Source of the DNA: Suillus spraguei
Lineage: Eukaryota > Basidiomycota > Agaricomycetes > Boletales > Suillaceae
DNA: 64,000 nt
Reading direction: 5' to 3'
Assembly (NCBI GenBank): GCA_016800925.1
Contig: JABCPU010000161.1
Span: 62,001-126,000, forward strand
Shown here piece after piece: positions 58,111-64,000 of this stretch. The translations under genes were made by a program, and so were the position numbers. The notes below the pieces were generated by a model, which saw only the letters and a list, made by a program, of their open reading frames with translations, was not told where the DNA came from and made no database searches. Numbering within the stretch: position 1 is the first letter of the stretch; every line of letters starts with the position of its first letter.

Positions 58111-58891
58111 ATGCAGCCCATCATACTGTACGACACACCAGGCAAGGTCCCGAATAATATATGGGCTCCAAACCCTGCCAAGACCAGGCAAGTCGACAGT
58201 CAGAGCCATTGCTGCATATGGCTAACATGCAGGCGATAGGTTCTGCCTGGAATACAAAGGTCTCCCATATGAGATCGTCTGGGTGGAATTCAAAGATATT
58301 CCCAAGACTATGGAATACCAAGTTGGCACTTCGACTACGGAAGGGGGCAGGTACACCCTTCCGGTGATCAAGGATCCCAACACTGGATTCGTCGTCGCTG
58401 ACTCGCTTGCGATCGCTGAGTACCTGGACAAGACTTATCCAGAGAAGCCGGTCATACCACGTGGCGCCAGCGTTCTTATAGGGCTATTCGAGCCTGCATA
58501 TTGCAGCATTGCCTACGGAAAAGTAGTGAAGCTTATCCTAACGAAGACCCTCGAAATCATGAACGATTCAAATAGGGAGTACTTCATTCTGACGCGCTTA
58601 GAGCTACTCGGCGAAACAACCTGGGAGGCTGTGTCAGAAGCGAACGTACAACAGCAGTGGGAAGACTTCAAGCAGGGTCTTGATGAAATCGATAAATGGT
58701 ACCAGAAAAGTGGTGGAAAGTGGATTATGGGAGATACCTTCTCGTTTGCAGATATGGTGGTGGCTTGCAGAACAATATGGTGGAACAAAATCTTCGATGA
58801 AGAACAACTGCGAGAACTGCATTCTTGGAATGGAGGACGATGGGCACGTGTCTTGGCAGATGTGAATGCGGAGTGTGGTACAGATCTGTAG
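58111..58891 (+). CDS. Glutathione S-transferase (FuA-like), gene 2
   Basis: Exon 1 (58111-58197) encodes MQPIILYDTPGKVPNNIWAP. Exon 2 (58240-58891) begins FCLEYKGLPYEIVWVEF. The 42-nt intron has a GC donor (GCAAGT); no GT donor gives the right frame. Domain layout is as in gene 1: N-terminal thioredoxin fold with LPVIKDPNTG and VADSLAIAEYLDKTYPEKP, and a helical C-terminal domain with GDTFSFADMVVACRTIWW. The two live GSTs are moderately diverged, so this duplication is older than the JEN one. Likely a cytosolic detoxification enzyme. Confidence 0.85.
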
Positions 58892-59807
58892 GAAAAGAAT
58901 AGTAGCATTGGTTGGGTGGGTCCTATCACGTACTGGCCTTGACGCGAATTCACGGTTTATACCAACTACTACTACTTATGTAGTACCGCTGTTATCGTCA
59001 CTAAGTATTATGCATGACGAGGATTCGCTACTATTGTCAATGAAGGGATAAGGCCTATGTATTTCGTTCGTTGTTCACCTGCTGTTGCCAAAATCAAGCG
59101 TTATAAGGGGTCATTTTCAAAACCGTACCAAGAATGCCTTGAACTCGTTATGAAGCCATGCTCCGACATCACAAATTCCAAGTACATATAAATTTGGGAG
59201 TGAGAGAGCTTTGAACGCGCCAAATAATAATTTGTCTCTACGATCACCTGCGGGATGCGCCACAACTGAAGCCTGTTGTGCGTAAATGATTCTAAGGCCC
59301 CCATTCCACTGAATAGTAAGGAAGTTCCAAGTAAACGGTCAGCTAGGGAAAGTTGGGACACAATTGGAACAAAAGAAGGAATGGTCGGCGTATAACAATC
59401 TCGACATCCGCGAGGCAGTGGGTCGGAAGGGAATACGTGTTCGACGCCCCAACTACCCTGAGCCCGCGCAGAGTGTTAGTCTATCACGAGGTAGATTGTG
59501 CAATAGTGGCTTCATCCGCCGTAGCGACGATTGGCTCCCAAAGTGCTGGTCGGAGACCACGACCTGGGTGCTGTAGCTTAGTCAGCCAGTCGAATTCGCA
59601 ACCAACTGAATCCAGATCTACTGTGACTACGCACTACTAACGAGCGCAAATTATCTATCATGTACTAGATATGCCATCAATGTCATGGTAGCTGATAAAT
59701 AGAAACTAGCGTCCAAGGTCATCGTATGTACCGCAGAATACTATGCATAATAGCTAAGTTCATGAAGTTGCTCTGGAGTAGTGATATCTGTAAGGCCGAG
59801 AAGGCCA
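58892..59807. other. Intergenic with unassigned frames
   Basis: Frames at 59101-59361 (minus) and 59353-59640 (plus) are open but carry no motif I know. The 3' side of the secreted-protein gene begins at about 59808. Confidence 0.4.
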
Positions 59808-60726
59808 TTATCGTTCATAGAACGCTTCGTAGGGGTGGAGGTAGAGGTGCCCGTCAACAGCACCCTCGACAGAAGATATAATCTGCTGGAGGATGCTTTC
59901 GATATCAGAGGAAACGGCACGCCTCTGGTCATGAACAGTGTCACGTCCCAAATCCATGCTAAGCTCGCGCTTCGTGCTGTTGCTGCTTCATCAAAGGCAG
60001 ACAGTATTGTCGCAACAGTGCCTCCCGCACTAACAACGCCTGCACCTTTCCTAAGATGCTTGAGACGTCGAAGGGATCGTAAAGCTGCGGTCTTCAAACT
60101 GAAGTGCTGCTCCATCCAAATCTTCTCCATCATCGTCTTCATCCAGAGTTTGGTCCAAATCCCGCCTAGTGCTGTTTCCAAAGGCATCCACGATCTCATT
60201 AGCACCTACTCCCAGGCTGATAATATTCCCGATATCGTTGATCCAGCTCGAGGCAGCTTTGGGAATTGTGAGGCTGCGCTCTTCGACGGGAAGGGCAGAG
60301 TCCGCTTCACGTTTGAGGTTGATATCGCTCAAGACAGAGCTACCTTCTTGCACGAGAGTCTGGAGCGCGGCAGTAATGTCTGCAGTGATATCGCGCTTCC
60401 TGTGGGGGGCAGCTCGTTGAACGCTGCATCAATAGCTTGAACAAGATCGGAAGTGGAGTCACGTTTGGAATTGAAGGAAGGATTACTAGCCCCTGGGAGG
60501 ACCACTGTCCCTATGCGGGGATGGACGAAGTCGTTGAGCACAGATGTATCATCATCCGTTGACGCGGTATCACGCTCGGAACTGACTTGGCGGTGACTAT
60601 AAATGCATTCAGTGAGTGTCTACTTAGTGATTGTCTGAGAGGGACGTACAAGTACGGAGTAGGAGCAGCAAAACTTGGGACGGTCGATGCTACAACAGCG
60701 AGAGCGACAAGGACAGCGAAGCGCAT
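59808..60726 (-). CDS. Secreted protein with repeated dibasic (KR/RR) sites; exon structure partly unresolved
   Basis: It begins with a textbook signal peptide, MRFAVLVALAVVASTVPSFA, followed by an intron (gtacttgt...tttatag). The downstream coding-like stretches contain a series of dibasic sites followed by an acidic residue or alanine: NSKRDSTSD, RKRDITAD, NLKREADSA, NSTRRDLDQT, NSTKRELSMD and QRRAVSSD, with single-Arg variants EERSLTIPK and DRSFTIPS. The last frame ends HPYEAFYER. KR/RR is the Kex2 cleavage signal, so the product could be cut into several peptides in the Golgi. Three coding-like frames must be joined. Signal and intron 1 are clear, but the shift near 60450 and that near 59990-60070 need introns I could only partly place (an acceptor after ...gatgaag is likely). 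It could also be decaying. A clear pseudogene paralogue lies at 13.6-14.3 kb. Confidence 0.55.
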
Positions 60727-61928
60727 GTTTGTCTTGAATGTAAAAAATTGGAAATAAACGGCGGGTCGAGGTGTGTAAAAACGCGAAGCTAAAAGTTGAA
60801 TGAGAGTGTACGAATTTTTTCAAATAGGCTGTAGCATGATTAGGTTAGTAGAAGGCAGCCGGATGAGACAGAATTAACGTACTGCCTGCAACCTGGGTGA
60901 GCCGTGAAAGCGAAAAAAGGAAGAGGGCTGAGGAGTTAGCAGCTAACATGCATGCCTTTTAAACGGGTGAGGATCACAGCCTATGCATCAGATTGCAACT
61001 CCTCCCACAGATCGCACGCGTTTCAGGATACACTCCTTGAAACTCATCTGCGTTTCATTGATAGATGAGTCACGGTTAGTGTGAAGATGGGCATTCGCTT
61101 CTTGCATCCAAGAATCACGATGAGTCAATCATTGGCTGAATTTTGAAAGACCTGAATTCTTCGAAGGCTCCTCCAAGTCCGAGTCGGCGACCTAACTGGA
61201 AACAAAGGCTGTCGTTATTCTGAACCTTCTGGCGCATACCATACAGCTGTGTTGTGTGTCGTGCAGCACATCATCTGTAGGCGCCATCAAACGATCAAAT
61301 TGAAGAAAGCAAAAAGGAGACGATGATCGTTTCCCATCGTTACACGTTACCGACTCAAGTGTTGCGATTCAATTTCTACATACGTACATGTTCAACGCAC
61401 GGCACAACCGCTGGCCCGCTAAAATGGCAGTGCTTGACCATATGATACTTCATCATCCCTGGATTCTCGGCTCCCAAGTAATTTCAAATCAGTCCGCATT
61501 TGCGACCCACACTGGATAGTAGATGAAATACCAGTAAAGACACAGTGAGAGCTGTGTATTATCCGTTAAAGCATTCTCAACGGCATTCTTGGTACATATG
61601 AGATCTGAATCACCGGTCACCCAATTGAAAAAGCCGGGTAACACTGTAGCCTGTAGGTTAACCGGTTAATAGTTAGCTTATTTGCCATCAGAGAAATGAC
61701 TGCGGTCGACCAAACGCCCGGTGTTTCGTGCCCATATTTCTAATCCCGAATCCGGCGGTACGCACTTCATAACAATATGTATCATAGGACTTGAGGGAAA
61801 AAAAGGACAGTGCGTACTCGATATAAGTGACTCGGAGCGGACTGGCGCCGCTACGATGACTCAGAGTATCTGTGTAGTGTGTATGGATGTGTTAGATTGT
61901 TAAGGTATAACAGAAGAAGTCCATACAG
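60727..61928. other. Intergenic without recognisable gene
   Basis: About 1.2 kb: promoter side of the secreted-protein gene and 3' flank of the HET gene. No motifs seen. Confidence 0.4.
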
Positions 61929-64000
61929 CTACAGTATCTCTAATGTCCTGATGTCCATCATATTATCAACAGAAGTCATGTCTTTAACCTGTGCAACAAT
62001 ATCACGATCCGACGCGATCCTCTCGAATTCTCCGTCGCGCAGCCGCGCTAACAAAAGTCCACTAAAAGGTTGTCCAAGTCGAACTATCAAACGCAATGCT
62101 CGCGAGTGAGAATCCGAATAAACCGGCTCGTAATTGTCATGCAACTCAAGGAGATGACGACTCCATGGAAGAACAAGCAAGATTGTCTGCCAGGCGGGTG
62201 GTGGTCTTGCAGGCGAGAATGGGAATGGGATCAATCTGTCTGCCGTGGTGACCTGCAGGTCACAAAGCCCGTCTGACTTGAGTTCATACATATTTGTGTC
62301 CTGGTCTCGCTCTACTTTCCGCCTAGCTTCTGTGATCGGGAATACGATGCAAGGCAAATGCAACCGGCGATGCGCGAAACGGGGAGCGCTCAAAGAATCA
62401 AGTGTCTGATACAATTCCAAAGCCGACTCTAGAGTCACAACATCTCGCAGCGAGGAGACCAATGACTGAATCTCATTTTCGGATAGAGATGGCAGTTTGC
62501 ATGGTGGAGCTTCATATGAAGTGATGTCGGCTGGAAAACAGCTGTTGAACTCTGATGGCTTTCCGATCCAATCTAGGGCAGTAATATCGCCCGACTGAGC
62601 TACGATTTCCTGCAGGAGCCGTCCGAATGCATTCTGCTTCTTCTCGCCGTAATCAACGCGTAGGCGGACACCAAAGATGCCGAACAACGAGTATGCGATG
62701 TCTTCTTGCAGTGTGGTAATACGTGTCGAAGCCCACCGAAGTTTCTCTCGGGCGCCTCTCATCCCGGGGCGGAAGGCCACAATGGCTCGTCGATCTATGC
62801 CTGTCGCGTACTCCAACTCCTGCATGATCGTGAAAGAATCCTTGTGGTTGGGAGTGCGATCATTGAGATAAAGAGTCCAATTCTTCTGATAAAATAGAAT
62901 GATTTTAGGAGCGAGGAATTCTTGAACTGTCCATCCGCGTGTATTCCAAGCGCTCTTTGCCAGTGCGCCAGACTTTGACAAAGGCGGAACATCCGAAAGA
63001 TATACGACTGTGAGCACGGAGTGGTGATACCAGATGAACATGGACTTGATCGATGCTTGGAGCTCAACATCGTTATTCTTGTCAATACAGCACGTGTCGC
63101 TCCATGCCCAGCGATACCCCAAATCACGAGCAGTCTTGCAGAAGGACTGTAACTTCTTGATGCCGCCAACCGGATCCAATTCATAGACGACATTGCCCTG
63201 TATATCCTGCAACAGCGGCTCCTTTCCTTCCCACCGGTGTGATAGCATGACATATTGGAAGTATGTCATCACCACATCTTTGATACGCTTCATTTGAATA
63301 TGGGTGATTGTTGACGACACGAGTTCTCTATACTGTATGCTCGCTTTGAAAGTGCTTATCTGTGCATCTCGATCACATAAGAGCCCGTTGGTGGTGTTGA
63401 GTACACGCAGCGGAGCCCTGGCAGTGTCAAGTTGATCATAAATGACTGTTCGAATAATACGATCCGCTTCGGATGGACTGAGATACTGGTCGCGCAACCC
63501 TGCAGAAACAGTTACAACACGTTGACGTATGAGTTATTACGGCTTACTTCGTGTCTCGGTGTCGGGAGCATTGTCTAATTTGGATAGCATGATTCGGAAG
63601 GCCTGGATCGCTTCATCATAGCGTCCTGCACCATGAAGCGCTGCGTGCTTCAGATTGTATCCAATGTGGGACGAAGGATTGAGTTCGGTGACCTGTGCAT
63701 CGCGGAAGTCAACATGGGCTACAAAAATGTAGATGCCATCATTACTCGTTGTGCGTCTAGCAGCGCATCATCCCATAACGTTTTCTCCAACTTTGCCTTA
63801 CTACGTTTTGCAAAGGCAGCATCGGATGGAGAAGTTAGCAGGTTGATCGCCGCTGAGTATAAGTCAATAGCCCTATCAAATTTGCTTGCAGCGAGGGCAG
63901 TATCTCCGCTCGTAAGAAAGGGCGCACTGCATTTTTCCGTGAAAGCTGAGTGAAATGTGGGTGAGGATTGTAGCCAGCATGGAATTACGAACCCCAGACT
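61929..64000 (-). CDS. TPR-HET domain protein (5' end beyond right edge)
   Basis: Three exons are visible: 63746 to about 63945, 63548-63692 and 61929-63499, with introns of 53 and 48 nt; a further 5' exon probably lies beyond the window. The N-terminal part is TPR-like (LTSGDTALAASKFDRAIDLYS, then AALHGAGRYDEAIQAFRIM). A HET domain follows: QYVMLSHRWEGKEPLL, YRWAWSDTCCIDKNN, SIKSMFIWYHHSVLTVVYLSD and RGWTVQEFLAPKIILFY, all hallmark phrases. A ~270-residue C-terminal region typical of mushroom HET proteins completes it. HET proteins trigger cell death when unlike strains fuse, and recent work treats the domain as related to TIR NADases. The role of this one is inference. No lesion was seen. 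Confidence 0.88.

Noticed and set aside
59490..59600. tRNA-like look of gtagcttagtcagccagtcgaattcgc
   Set aside because: No pairing acceptor stem or proper T-loop (GTTCGANNC) could be drawn.

Overview
The window is genomic DNA of a filamentous basidiomycete, most likely an Agaricomycete. Genes are densely packed and carry many 45-65 nt introns with GT-AG and some GC-AG borders. Several families are typical of mushroom-forming fungi: DUF7918, TPR-HET, FuA-type glutathione transferases, a TRI7/wax-synthase-like membrane protein, WD40 repeats and a lineage-specific 'WPGY' family. No rRNA, tRNA or CRISPR array was seen.

Layout, left to right. 0-9.5 kb: the 5' part of a kinesin motor gene, a five-exon GFA/CENP-V zinc protein, an S10 serine carboxypeptidase whose signal peptide lies out of frame, a mitochondrial GTP/GDP carrier (GGC1), and a small hypothetical gene with a one-base frameshift. 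9.5-16.5 kb: an RNase H scrap, a 273-bp inverted-repeat element, a WD40 gene, a decayed copy of a dibasic-site secreted protein, a nuclease-fold-like hypothetical gene followed by a hairpin, and a scrap of JEN transporter. 16.6-19.6 kb: a wax-synthase-like pseudogene and a six-exon DUF7918 gene. 20.5-38 kb: three JEN-type carboxylate transporters on the minus strand with an IRG-type GTPase and WPGY-family genes between them; two of the transporters lie in an identifiable tandem duplication. 38.6-54.2 kb: a housekeeping block with RNA cytidine acetyltransferase (NAT10/KRE33), a Cys-motif hypothetical gene, URC1 (GTP cyclohydrolase II family), a complete Dicer, and a divergent voltage-gated K+ channel. 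54.6-59 kb: one dead and two apparently live GST genes with a TBC-domain scrap between them. 59.8-64 kb: the better-preserved member of the dibasic-site secreted family and a TPR-HET gene running off the right end.

Functional themes are monocarboxylate uptake (JEN copies), detoxification (GST, GFA), RNA biology (Dicer, NAT10), pyrimidine/GTP-ring chemistry (URC1) and self/non-self or immunity-like proteins (HET, IRG). The accessory parts show active turnover: tandem duplication with filler DNA, differential insertions, pseudogenes and scattered gene scraps. All functions are inferred from motifs and remembered family knowledge; no database search was run.
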